DNA from: Acanthosepion lycidas
Lineage: Eukaryota > Mollusca > Cephalopoda > Sepiida > Sepiidae
DNA: 64,000 nt
Direction of reading: 5' to 3'
Assembly: GCA_963932145.1 (NCBI GenBank)
Contig: OZ010578.1
Span: 23,690,327-23,754,326, forward strand
Shown piece after piece: positions 34,627 through 48,400 of this stretch (position 1 is the first letter of the stretch; each line of letters opens with the position of its first letter). A program made the translations under genes and the position numbers. A model generated the notes under the pieces. It worked only from the letters and a program-made list of their open reading frames with translations. It searched no databases and was not told the origin of the DNA.

Positions 34627-37600
34627 CTCTCTCTCTCTCTCTGCCTCTCTCTCTCTCTCTCTCTGCCTCTCTCTCTCTCTCTCTGCCTCTCTCTCTCTCT
34701 CTCTGCCTCTCTCTCTCTCTCTCTGCCTCTCTCTCTCTCTCTCTGCCTCTCTCTCTCTCTCTCTGCCTCTCTCTCTCTCTCTCTCTGCCTCTCTCTCTCT
34801 CTCTCTGCCTCTCTCTCTCTCTCTCTCTGCCTCTCTCTCTCTCTCTCTGCCTCTCTCTCTCTCTCTGCCTCTCTCTCTCTCTCTGCCTCTCTCTCTCTCT
34901 GCCTCTCTCTCTCTCTCTCTGCCTCTCTCTCTGCCTCTCTCTCTCTCTGCCTCTCTCTCTCTCTCTCTCTGCCTCTCTCTCTTTGTCTCTCTCTCTCTCT
35001 CTCTCTCTGCCTCTCTCTCTTTGTCTCTCTCAGCAAGTTTGGTAAAGCAAAATGTTCTTAGCATCTCCTTGCATTATATAGTGCAAATTCTTTTCATGGA
35101 TGACTTTAAAACAATATTCCATGAACCTACGACTGCAAGCGAAGAAATGTTTCAGTAAAATATTCTGTACCCTTTAAAATAACGCTCTATATGTCATTTG
35201 ATTATTTATTCTACATTGCAAGGAACTCTTTTTCTTTCTTTCTTTTTTTTTTTTTTTTTTTCTATTTATTGTTTACCCAACTCCCTATAATCATAGAAAT
35301 GTTTACCACTGATATTTATTCAGCTTAGGTTTATCTGATGCAATAGCACCTTATGTTGTCAAGGATTCACTGAAAGTTTCACTCACAAACAATATTAATA
35401 ATTTTCAAGATTAGTTTAATTATTGCTTAATTACAAGGTCACCTTGCTTGTCACCTACTTAGCTCCTTTATTTTTTCTTTACTAAAGTTTGTAAATCTCT
35501 TTCACTTACAGATCCTGTCCTCGCTATAAAATTTGTTCCTGATGATCCGGTAGTTACACTAATGGAAGGAGAATCAAAGACCATAGCTTGTGAGGCTCGT
35601 GGTAAGCCACCTCCTTCATACAGATGGACTTTTCAGCCAAGAGTGGGTGCTGTTGACACAAACTTCTGGCCAAAAGATCAGCAGAATATTTACTTAGGAA
35701 ATGTTGGCGTCAGTAATATGGGCATTTATACTTGTGTTGCAAGCAACAGTATCCGGAATGTGACCCACAACATGACTAAATCCATTACTATTAACATTGG
35801 TAAGTACACATCTCTATTTTTTTTTCCTTTACTTGTGTATATTTGTTTCTTCAGCAGCCATCAAACAATGCTACTCTCTTCTTGCACTGTTCTATCTTTT
35901 AAGCCGATCACAATTTAGACTGGCTGATTAGTTGCTGGGCACATTTAGTTCTTCTCTTTTGCTTACACAAGCTTTTAGAAACAGAATCCAAAACAGTTTG
36001 TGATTAATTTTTTAAATCTACTTCACCCAACTCAAGACTGGATTAAATCCAACTGATGCCCTTAGCAGAAGTGTTTGAATATTTACAATGTTTGGGGTTT
36101 TTTGTTTTTTTTGTTTTTTGGTGGGGAGGGGGGCATTTCAGTCTCTCTATATCTATAATCTATGTATATGACATGTATCCGTATGTCATACTTTTCACCA
36201 TATGGATCTCGCCTAAAAATTTAGTAAGGAATATTTAAGTTAAAAAAAGAAAAAGTGAAATGTAAGATTTGATTTCTTTTTGAAAATGTTCCACTGCAAT
36301 GTATCATTGCTAATAATTCTAGTCATCATAATCTGTTATTGTCAACAGAAATATTTGATTAAAGCTTTTTATTTATTTTTATCAATTTTCTTTAAAGATT
36401 TTATGTTAATATTACTTTTTACAAATAAAACGAACACAAATTTTTACAAATTGTAATTCTTGCCATGGTGACCTTAGTTATTGCCATAGGGTCCGCCAAG
36501 GCAATTTTTGCCTGCCCCTGTCTTTAGTTAATCTCATCCCTGTTAGGATTAAATGTAGTTTTAAGGTAAGCTATATTCATGGGTAAAAGTATTCAATATC
36601 AGTGATAGTTTGTGTAAATATATTAGTAGGCACTAAGGTCAACACTGAATAATGAGTCTGTTTCATTCTTGATTAACCATATTCAGGCCTGAAGATTGCT
36701 TTCAAATGTGAAACCATATCACCACTTGGTGTTTACCTCAGTTTCCACTCCTTTCATATATATGATAAGAATATAGTTTTAAGGTATGCTATATTTGCTA
36801 TATTTATCAGTGCTCAATATCAGACGTAGAACATATGTAAAGATAAAAGTAGACATTGAGGTCAACACCCAGCAGCAACAGTTTGTTTTATGCTTATACA
36901 CAATTTTCCAGCCATGTGTGTTCTTTTTTGCTCAGCTATTTATATATACATGTCGGTGATGATAACAAACAACGCTACACTACAAATAGCCCAAAAACTG
37001 CATCTGGATCCACAATTATTTCCACCCAATAGCCCCTAGAATAATTCAAAACAACCATTACCACCCACCAAAACAACCATTAGAACAATACAAAAGATTA
37101 CCAACAATGCATCACTGACGTGTATATATCAATAGCTGAGCAAAAACACAGTACACATGGCCTGACAATTGCATATAAGCATGTAACACTCTCACTGCTG
37201 GGTGTTGACTTCAATGTCCACACACACACAGTTGAATAACACTGGTTAGCAAGTTAGGCATAATTACTTTGCTGATTACTTATTCTTACTGATGTTAGTT
37301 TAAACAAAATGAAGAAAATATATTATTGCTTACCAATTTACAGCCATGTCTTCCATAGCTAACTCGCTTATCATTAACATATAAAGGATATAAAGTCATG
37401 GGTTAGCAGTATGTAGAGATAATGACAGGTGGAGCAACCTTGTCATGGAAATGCCCAGACCTACATTTCTGCTCTATCATCTGGTGAGTCAATGTGAGCA
37501 TCAGCAAGGTTGATCTTAGCAAAGTGAGCCAGAGAAATAGGTCCTTAATGATTGTGACCAGTGGCAACTGACAACACTGGTTTAAATCGCATCTAAATGC

Positions 37601-37823
37601 AGGGAGATATTAGACACCTATCTAGTAAGTCAGTTTAGCATTCTTTAGCTTACATGGAACAGAGGTGTAGAAAAATAGATGGTTGACCCCAAAATATACA
37701 TTTTATTTAAAAAAAACAAAAAGAAAATGTATGAAAAATAATTTAAAATTATTTTCCATTTTGGTAGGGGTGGAATTAAGGTATTTATTTAATTTGACTT
37801 AAGGCCACAAGTTTGTGTGTGTT

Positions 37824-37856
<33 letters not shown>

Positions 37857-40446
37857 TTGCACTTAGTAATGATATGCAGAACTTGATTACTGATCACTGC
37901 TTCAAGTGAATGTGTTCCAGCCTAAAAATGTAAACTATGTTCAAAAGAAAATAATTCCCTTTTTATATAATGTCAGAAAGAAATTATATAATATTCACTT
38001 TTTTAATAATATAAATTTAGTGAAATGTTAATGAAATGTGATTCAATAGTTTTTTTGTTAAATTTGTGAGATATCTATGGTTGTGTTTACATTGTTTCAT
38101 TCATTTACAAAGCATTTTCAGTAAATCTAACAGAAAATATACTTTTGTAAGATTGATAGTCTTTTATTCAACATTAGTGTTTAAATATTAGTATTCTTCC
38201 TAAAAAATAATACCTTCAATATTATGTTACTTTTGAAAGACCTGCACTATTGAATTTTGAGTTTCACTACATCTAACTTAGAATAAGAAAGTTCATTTGA
38301 AATTTGGTAACTCTGGGCTTTCAAATATATCCCTTTCACTACATATCTTTGGTACGACTGTAAACTGCATTCAGCAGCAAGGCCTCTGATTTTGAGTGCA
38401 GAACCACCTTAAATGCTGTTGTTCTCAGGACCATCCTGACCAGGGGTCATAGCACCTGTTAGGGTCTCCACCATGGACAAATAGTGACCGCCCCCCCCCC
38501 AACTGGTCAAAACATTATGAAAATATAAAAATAAATTTTTATAGTAAAACTACCAGCAATAAGTTGTTTTGTTTTTTTGTTATATTACCAACAATATACT
38601 TTCATGGCAATTTCTCCGAGGAGTTGCATTCACTGGTTCCCAGACTTCATGAGTTTAAGCGCCCTACAAGCCTGGCATCCCGCTCTTACCCCTTCACTGT
38701 CGAAACTATTGAATGTAGCAGTCTCTTCTATTCTGTTTCGTGTCTCGCACCTCTTGCCTGTGGAACTCCCTTCCCTATTCCAGTTTCCCTGAGAGCTATA
38801 ATCTCCTGCTATTCAAGTGTAATGTCAATTGACATCTTCAGTTGCCTTGATCTATTCACTACCCTTCTCCTCATCCTTTCTTCTATCACTCCTATCTGAT
38901 CTTGCTCCAAATTCTCTGTAATCCCTTGCGTCCTAGTGGCTTCCCACCTTGCTTGGGGTGAAATGCTTTAAAAAAAAAAAAAAATACATTTGATTCTTGA
39001 CAAAAACCCTCTTTACAAAAATATGTCAATGAAGTCTGATTTCTTACAAAGAATATAATATTCTATTCATACAAAAATCTTGACAGCATTAAATCATCCA
39101 TTGAGGTGTTGATATGCCATAAAACAAACCAAAACAAAAATACATCAATGAAACCTGATCTGCAAACTGATTTCTTACAAAGAATACATATTCTATTCAT
39201 GAATCTATTCTAAAAATCTTGTCACCTTTAAATAAACTATTGAGGTGTTGATATAGCATAAAACAAAATAAACCCAAACCTATAACTATTTGTTAGCTCA
39301 ATCCTACAAACTGCTTCAACATTTGCTCAATGTCTAAATGTGGTCATAGTATGAGAAGACTTACTTGTAAAATTAGTAATGCATGGATTGTAAGAAAATT
39401 ATCTAAGTGATACATAAAAATGTCCATTTAACCCACTGTACTCAGAGTACCTATTTCCCTGTGTAACACTCTGGTGTAAGTAAATGTTACATTAGAAATA
39501 AACTGGTAAGAGCTTTACCTTGATTTTAGAGTCCATAAAATATTTCAAAACATTCTTTTCAGTATAGTACTGTTCAGTGCCGTTAGGAACAAGGTAAATC
39601 TAATGGCTGCAAATTAGTCAAGTCTAAAGTTTCAATGGCTTAACCAATGAGACTTTAGACTTGGCTAATTTATACAAGGTCAGATTTGTGACACACCAGT
39701 AATTGTTTCTGAAACAAACAGTAATTATTGCTTAACTGTTCCTCTTTGTTTGTAATGTTTTATTAATTAAAAGGTTACAAAAAAAAAAAGCCTTGTTTGT
39801 ATTTTTTTTTCTTTTTCTGTAAATGAAGTCTTATTTGATAACTCTACAACAGGTTATTTAATGTTATTTTTAATATCCAATGACTGAAATAAAATGTTAT
39901 CTAACATTCAAAGTCGATACACTTGTTTGGAGAATTAATAAAAATTCACCAGTACATGATGAAAACATCCCCCACTTTAATCTTAATTGAATAAAAGATG
40001 GCTATCTATCTTCATGTTTCATCTACTACTTTTTTTTTTTTTTTTTTTTTTTTGAGAACTTTTGTAGAATTCAATTTTAATTTAATAATGTGTGAAAATT
40101 TTTATTTCAGGATTAATTTCCTTAATTCTTCAGATACATTCTTAAATTATTTTTAAGAATTTCTTTCATGATCTAAAAAAGTTTTTATAACATGATGATG
40201 AGAAAGAGGAAAATTTTATTAAAAAGACATTTTGCTGGAGAAGAGGGACAAAACTTTGAGGAAAATAACTTGGGATTGCTGACGATAAGTGGATATCATA
40301 AATCAAATTAATTACCCTTGCTTATCACCTCCTAATGTCCATACTTGGAGAGTGTCCACCTGTGAGCTTGTTTTTTTTTTTTTTTTTTTTTTTTTTTTTC
40401 TTTATCTGTATTAAAGATGTTTGATATTGTAGGATTTTAAATTGAG

Positions 40447-40486
<40 letters not shown>

Positions 40487-42638
40487 AGAAAAATATTTGG
40501 AAAAAACAAACAAAAATCCTTAAATGCAATTATGTTGTTTTAATATGAATGAAATGTCAACGTCTGACGTTTCGGTTTAATAAACCTTCTTCAAGACAAT
40601 ATTCATTAAAATACAATTAACATAATCAGTTCAACATGACAAAGACGATGGACATAAAAACAAGACTTATCCAAAACAGATAACTGAAAATTTTAAATGA
40701 TCAGCTTTCCGTTTAAGCGTGGTCACGTCGTCAAATGGGCGACGCTTTCAAAACGTATTCCTAAAATTTAAGTAAAAAAGGTGAAATACTAATCTCGTGT
40801 TTTCGAACATAAACGAGATATTCGCCTTGGAAATTTGAACAATGCTTTAGTTGTACACATAACTAAAGCAGATCATAATTTTGATTTTGATTCCGTGAAG
40901 ATTTTAAAATATTTTCATAATAAAAATCTTAGGAGGATTTATGAAGCAGGTACAATATCCATCTCACGCACGGTGAATACTAGACCTGGTTTCTTTAGTA
41001 TTTCCCCTTTTTTAGCGAGATTAATGATCGACAAGCGTACATACAATTTTCCATCATAATAGAATTCTTTTCATTTTTTCGTTTCAAAATTCAAAATACT
41101 TAAATTACATTTTAAACAATAAACATTGCCAAAGAGTGAAGGTAGTTAAAATAAAAGTGATATCATATTTCAGTTTTTCTCCGAAACCTATTCTTCTTCA
41201 TCTCTTCACGGTCTCCACCTACAACAAATTATGCATCAAAGTAAGATGGTCCTCTATTTTTCCTATTGTCAGATACAACACACCAGCCCCAATGCTGCTA
41301 CAGTGATCCACTGGCTACTGCTTTCACATCAGCCTAGGAATCTTATACTACAGATTGGTCAAGAGTAACTGACAAAATATTGCAATGAATTACCTATTAA
41401 TAAGGATTCAAGTTTTGTCTAGACATCCAGAAGAGGCATGGCACTAGAACAATCTACCTGTTAGATAAAATAAAGGGTTTGGTTTGAAATTCTAATCGCC
41501 TGAAAAAAGACCTGAGCATACAACTACTGAAATGTTGTGAACATAGCAATGAAGAGGAAGATAACTGTCTGAATAATGTAAATAATTCATTCATGTTTTG
41601 TCTAATCATTTAATCAGCTCCCCAACACATTCCAATTCATTACAATATATTCTGATATTAAATACAATATGTAAAATATATTCTAATATTAAATGCAAAG
41701 TAGGTGATTTTATTCACCATCAGATATGGCACCAGCATAAACTTAAATTATATAAGTTTTTGCAACCATGATATCAAAGGTAGGATTCATCAAAGCTTCC
41801 ATTCACTCTTATGCTCAAATATGTCACGTAATATAAGATTGTTGGAACATAAATTAGTATCAAATCTAATATTAACATTTGCACATACCCGTGTAAGAAA
41901 ATTCTTCATTTTTGTAGGCCAATGATTCTTTCTTTCTTTCTATCTAGATCTATCAATCAAAGCAGGGGATGTCAAAATACAATTTGAGTTCTTGCTTTAT
42001 TGAGAGAAAAAAAATATAAATAAATAAGAAAAATAAGAGAATAAGTTTATCTTAAATCATCCAACCACTTATGACTGGATAGAAAAAATAAGGCATCAGA
42101 AACTTGGCAAGATTTCTTCTCCTACTGGCTGCAGTAGCTAGTTTGTTGCTTTACATGTTTAAATCCATGCCATTTCAATGTCTACTAAAATCAGGCTATC
42201 TTCTCTGCCCTCATTTGACCAATATTGATCTTTCTAGAATCATCTTAATATTTACAATGATCTGTGATAAAACTTCACTGTTAAGTGAAATAATAACTCT
42301 GTGAATTCTGGCAGAGGGGTGAGCTTTTTTTCTCTTTTTTTCTTTTTTCTTTTTTCTTTTTTTTTTTCTCTCTCTTCTCTTTTTTTTTTTTCTCTCTCTT
42401 CTCTTTTTTTTTTTTTTCTCTCTTCTCTTTTTTTTTTTTTTCTCTCTTCTCTTTTTTTTTTTTTTTCTCTCTTCTCTTTTTTTTTTTTTTCTCTCTTCTC
42501 TTTTTTTTTTTTTTTCTCTCTTCTCTTTTTTTTTTTTTCTCTCTTCTCTTTTTTTTTTTTTTCTCTCTTCTCTTTTTTTTTTTTTCTCTCTTCTCTTTTT
42601 TTTTTTTTCTCTCTTCTCTTTTTTTTTTTCTCTCTTCT

Positions 42639-42670
<32 letters not shown>

Positions 42671-42789
42671 TCTCTCTCTCTCTTTTTTTCTGTTCTTTTT
42701 GACCTAGTTAAATTCATTTGAAAATGGATTTCAAATGGTCAGGAGATAATGAAAGTGTTATGTAATCATGAAAAATAAACAAGGAACAG

Positions 42790-42837
<48 letters not shown>

Positions 42838-44680
42838 AAGCATTTTTGAACTTATCACTACAGGATACATCGAAAAGAAATTGGTTATTAATTCTCTCGA
42901 TGTAAAGACATCTCAGTCCATAATAGTTCTTACATTTAGTGTATGGAATTTGTATGAAAATGTAACAAATTTTTTTTTAAGGGACAGGTAGTTATTTGTG
43001 TTCTTTTGATGGAGTGAAATTTGTATTTAAAAAGAAAAAAAAATTTTCTTTATCCTTTTGTTTATTTTTAATTTTCAGTTCCAACTACAACTGCTCCCAC
43101 CACCAAAATTACCACTACACCAGTAAAAACAACTTCAGGAACATATGGTCAAACACCAAAAACTGGCCCCCAAACAAATGGTAATTCTACTGCTCAAAGA
43201 ATGCTTGCTTTTGCGCATATATATTTATTTTTGTATGTTTCGCTATTTGCTCAGCTTTCAACTTAAGAGTATTGTGTTTTGTTTTTTTTTTTTTTTTTTT
43301 TTTTTTGTTTTTTTTTTTTTGTTTTGTTTTTGTTTTGTTTTTTTTCAGTGTATGTGTGTGTGCAGGCACACTTGCCTGTATGCAATCATAAAGCATTTCT
43401 GGTGGCCATCATAAGGGTGTAAATTTTAACTAACCATGGTTGTTATTGATGCTCAGTTATTTATTTTTTTTTTATTATTTATTTAAAAACTTGCTACACA
43501 AACTTCTTATAATCCCTACTCATTTCTCTTAATCTGCTTGTATGCCCAAATTAAAATTAGTTTAGTTTTTTCGATAATTTTTGTATGTGTCTACTAAAAT
43601 GATTCACATTAACCGCTTTTGGATTCTGCTCTGCTTGTACACTTCTAAATTGCTTCACATGTGTACAGCCACTGCACTAGTTTTTTTTTGTTTTTTTAAT
43701 ATTTGCATCTTCTTCATTGGATACAAGTTCCTAAACAGAAAGCATTTAATTGAATTTAATAGTACAGGTGCTAACTTGTATCAGGATTGTTTTGCAGGTG
43801 AAGGAGAAGGGGGGTGGGAACCCACTTTAAACAAATGTCCTAAGGACAAACTGCAAATATTTTTCTATTTTTAAATATTTGTTACTATTAAGTGGGAGAT
43901 ATATTAGGTTGGTGCAAAAATAATAATGTTGTTTTTTTGGCGTATTTTTGAACGTCAAAAAACGACATTATTACGTCATTATTTTTGCACCAACCTTAAT
44001 ATATATATATATATATATATTTAGAACATAAATTTTGTGCAAAAATTTACAGCTTAGAAGAATTTGTTGACTTTTTTTGTTTTGTGTTGTTTTTTTTTTG
44101 TTTTTAACCAATCAGAAAAAAAATATTTATTCAATAAATGCAGTTTATCAAAAATCCTTCTATCCAATTTGGACTGATAAAAATCGGTTTCTTCCTTTTT
44201 TTTTTTTTTCTTTTTTGTAAAACATTAATTTTTTATTTCGATATTCCACTGAATATATTTAAACCAATTGATTTGCTTTCGCTGTTTCTAAATTTCTCAA
44301 ACAATAAATATTCAATTTGATACTGAATAAGCCATTTTTGGCATATTTGCCAGCATCTAGTCATGTGATCAATACTTCACTTGTATATTTTAATTTATCT
44401 CCTTCAATCAAATATTTTCACACACACACACACACATGAAACTTGATGTTTCATCATAAAGAAATAAATATTCATTTCTTTCTTTCTATGTATCATTTGC
44501 AACTTTATATGCAATACTAAATGCAGAGCTTTGACCTCAACTAAACTCTTGGGATGAATTCATTGTTGTAATCAATCCCATCTTCTGTATTTTGTATATT
44601 CCTGGCTGAAATTGGTTTTTTGAATGATTTCAAATTAGAAAACTTTTCACCCAACAAATGTGATAAAGGTTCTTTAGCAT

Positions 44681-44720
<40 letters not shown>

Positions 44721-45415
44721 AGGCATGACTTGAAATATCTTGAAGCAGTTTTAAGATGATCACTTGTCATCTGATGGCTATGTATATCTTGCAGCACATT
44801 GTCTCTGATGTATATTTTTGATTTTGTGGTTTTATTAACTATACCAATGAGCTGTTTCAGCCCAACAGCTCAGAGAAAAGTTCATTTATTTTATTTCACA
44901 CTATATTGGATGATCTAAGATTGCAGTGAACATAAAGAACAACAATAATTTATAAAAATAAATAAAATAAGGAAATGGAATAGTGAGACAACAAGAAAAT
45001 TATGGGTAAAAGAAATAACCCAGCATTCTACACATGTGCTCATATGTGTGTGTGTATATATATATATACACACACACATACCTCAACCTAATACCAATAA
45101 AAAGTGCATAAATTATTTCTTTTAACTTAATATATAAATAATGAAAATTAGAAGACAATTGCTGACACCTCCTGATGAGTGGCTTGAATGATTACAAAAT
45201 GTTTGTCTACAAAACTCTAGTCAGGGTGCTAAATATAAAATCAATCAGCTGACAAATTTTATATTTGTATTAATCCTATATAATATATATCTGCTAGTTC
45301 CTTTTAATATTGATCAGTCAAATATCTGTAATATTTTGTATATTTAGTGTTCTTTTCACGGGTCCATAGACATAACAGAAGCTTAATTCTGTTGTTTTTT
45401 ATTGGAATTTTCATG

Positions 45416-45446
<31 letters not shown>

Positions 45447-48400
45447 CTTAGTGTAAAGTGTACAGCATGGCTTAGAAATTATAAATCTTTTCTGTGATGT
45501 GCAGATAAATTCTTCATGACTGTTATATACCGTGCTAATAGGAATATATACTTGAAAAACAAGGTGGATAAAATAAGTAAAGGTTTATTGTAAAAAAAAA
45601 ACAAAAAAAAACAGTACAATAAGAATAAAGGTAAGTTATGCACAAGGTTGTCGCAAGTCAATCCAGTAGTGAGTGCTACTATTGGAAGGTCATTAGTTTT
45701 CACATAAGTTTGAGTTGTACTCAACAAATCCCAACTAGTCTCTGTAATCCATTGACTTAGATACTTATTGGTAGTTACTACCTATAGTGTAGTCACTCAT
45801 GGGGAGTGGGGTGACAGGTTATTCCATTACATCAATGACTTGATTGGTAAGGTGTTGCCATAGTTAGACAGGTTCCCAAGGATAATGAGTGTGGATTCAA
45901 ATCTTACTGGAATTTTTTTCCCACTCAATTTTGTTTGCTTAACAGTTTTAGAATAAAAATCTAAAAATCATAATAAATAATAATAAAATTAAAATTAAAA
46001 TTTAATAATTACAATTATTTGTATTTTAAATAATAATTTAAAATGTCTATTGAAAAAAGAAGATAGTTCTACACATATTTTTTCATTTTTGTTTCATTGT
46101 GGCATTCTTTAATAACTTCACCAATATGAGTGGCTTTGAATTAATGGTTATTTTGTGTAACATATTGTGCATAATTGTTGTTGTGGAGTAGCTGAACACC
46201 CCCACATGATGGACTGAGCTAAACAGCACTCTCTCTTACTAAAGCAGAGGAGTTAACAATTAACTGTTTATTACATTAGTCTGTGTTCTCAACCATGTAC
46301 CACATTATTCTCTGGAATAAACTTTATTTTCTGTGTGTCAACCTTTCCTATTTATGACACAACAATAATACAAGAAATTTTGAATGAAAATTAAAGTCAA
46401 AAAAAGGGTCGGGTCGGTTGTAATATACACAAGTACAGGTTTTCAGAAATTTTTACTAGGTTTTAATAACCTGTTATTTGAAACACTAAGATTACAAATA
46501 CACTTGGCACAATATATAATAAAACTCAAATTAGGCAGGTGTTGATAACAATTGTTTACAAAAAGTATTTGATATGTTGGCTGTATTTGTTCTTCCAGAA
46601 ACAGTGAAATTGAACATCTTTTTGTCTCAGACTGCAAATTCACTGAAATAATTCATTTAAAAAAAAACAAAAAAGCAATGAATAAAGGGAATGCACAAAA
46701 TCTGCCCAGTTTTAATATTAATCTTACAGCAAAGCATGTTTCCCTAAAAACTAAAAATGTTTTGAAACAGAAATTAGAAGAAACACTGGCTAAACATATC
46801 TCTCTCTCTCTCTCTCTCTATCTCTATCTCTATCTCTCTCTCTATCTCTATCTCTCTATCTCTATCTCTCTATCTCTATCTCTCTATCTCTATCTCTCTA
46901 TCTCTATCTCTCTATCTCTATCTCTCTATCTCTATCTCTCTATCTCTCTATCTCTATCTCTCTATCTCTCTATCTCTATCTCTATCTCTCTATCTCTATC
47001 TCTCTATCTCTCTATCTCTATCTCTCTATCTCTATCTCTCTATCTCTATCTCTCTATCTCTATCTCTCTATCTCTATCTCTATCTCTCTATATCTCTATC
47101 TCTCTATCTCTATCTCTCTATCTCTATCTCTCTATCTCTATCTCTCTATCTCTATCTCTCTATCTCTCTATCTCTCTATCTCTCTATCTCTATCTCTCTA
47201 TCTCTATCTCTCTATCTCTATCTCTCTATCTCTATCTCTCTATCTCTATCTCTCTATCTCTATCTCTCTATCTCTATCTCTCTATCTCTATCTCTCTATC
47301 TCTATCTCTCTATCTCTATCTCTCTATCTCTATCTCTCTATCTCTATCTCTCTATCTCTATCTCTCTATCTCTATCTCTCTATCTCTATCTCTCTATCTC
47401 TATCTCTCTATCTCTATCTCTCTATCTCTATCTCTCTATCTCTATCTCTCTATCTCTATCTCTCTATCTCTCTATCTCTATCTCTCTATCTCTATCTCTC
47501 TATCTCTATCTCTCTATCTCTATCTCTCTATCTCTATCTCTCTATCTCTATCTCTCTATCTCTATCTCTCTATCTCTATCTCTCTATCTCTATCTCTCTA
47601 TCTCTATCTCTCTATCTCTATCTCTCTATCTCTATCTCTCTATCTCTATCTCTCTATCTCTATCTCTCTATCTCTATCTCTCTATCTCTATCTCTCTATC
47701 TCTATCTCTCTATCTCTATCTCTCTATCTCTATCTCTCTATCTCTATCTCTCTATCTCTATCTCTCTATCTCTATCTCTCTATCTCTATCTCTATCTCTC
47801 TATCTCTCTATCTCTATCTCTCTATCTCTATCTCTATCTCTCTATCTCTATCTCTCTATCTCTCTATCTCTATCTCTCTATCTCTATCTCTCTATCTCTA
47901 TCTCTCTATCTCTATCTCTCTATCTCTATCTCTCTATCTCTATCTCTCTATCTCTATCTCTCTATCTCTATCTCTCTATCTCTATCTCTCTATCTCTATC
48001 TCTCTATCTCTATCTCTCTATCTCTATCTCTCTATCTCTATCTCTCTATCTCTATCTCTCTATCTCTATCTCTCTATCTCTATCTCTCTATCTCTATCTC
48101 TCTATCTCTATCTCTCTATCTCTATCTCTCTATCTCTATCTCTCTATCTCTATCTCTCTATCTCTATCTCTCTATCTCTATCTCTCTATCTCTATCTCTC
48201 TATCTCTATCTCTCTATCTCTATCTCTCTATCTCTATCTCTCTATCTCTATCTCTCTATCTCTATCTCTCTATCTCTATCTCTCTATCTCTATCTCTATC
48301 TCTCTATCTCTATCTCTCTATCTCTCTATCTCTCTATCTCTATCTCTCTATCTCTATCTCTCTATCTCTATCTCTCTATCTCTATCTCTCTATCTCTATC

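Larger units (their letters stand above)
35800..43078 (+). other. Intron between Ig3 and stalk exons (7.3 kb)
   Basis: Holds the 36.5-37.2 kb direct and inverted repeats, a LINE end, a tandem tail duplication, the Penelope-like remnant and hammerhead-like motif, and the T/CT minisatellite. 41.06-42.3 kb shows nothing recognisable. Confidence 0.6.

Noticed and set aside
34365..35064. Two minus-strand frames of Arg/Glu repeats over 220 codons
   Set aside because: Artefacts of the CT tract; they also run antisense across the Ig2 exon.
42104..42304. Signal-peptide-like frame ([15 protein letters not shown]) as a possible first exon of a receptor
   Set aside because: It starts at TTG, not ATG, has no phase-1 donor, and lies between Ig3 and stalk exons where a signal peptide makes no sense.
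42211..42717. Lys/Arg-rich minus and Phe/Ser-rich plus frames
   Set aside because: Artefacts of the T/CTCT minisatellite.
43187..43414. Both-strand frames just after the stalk exon
   Set aside because: Driven by T/GT runs in the intron; the GTAATT donor at 43181 explains the exon end.
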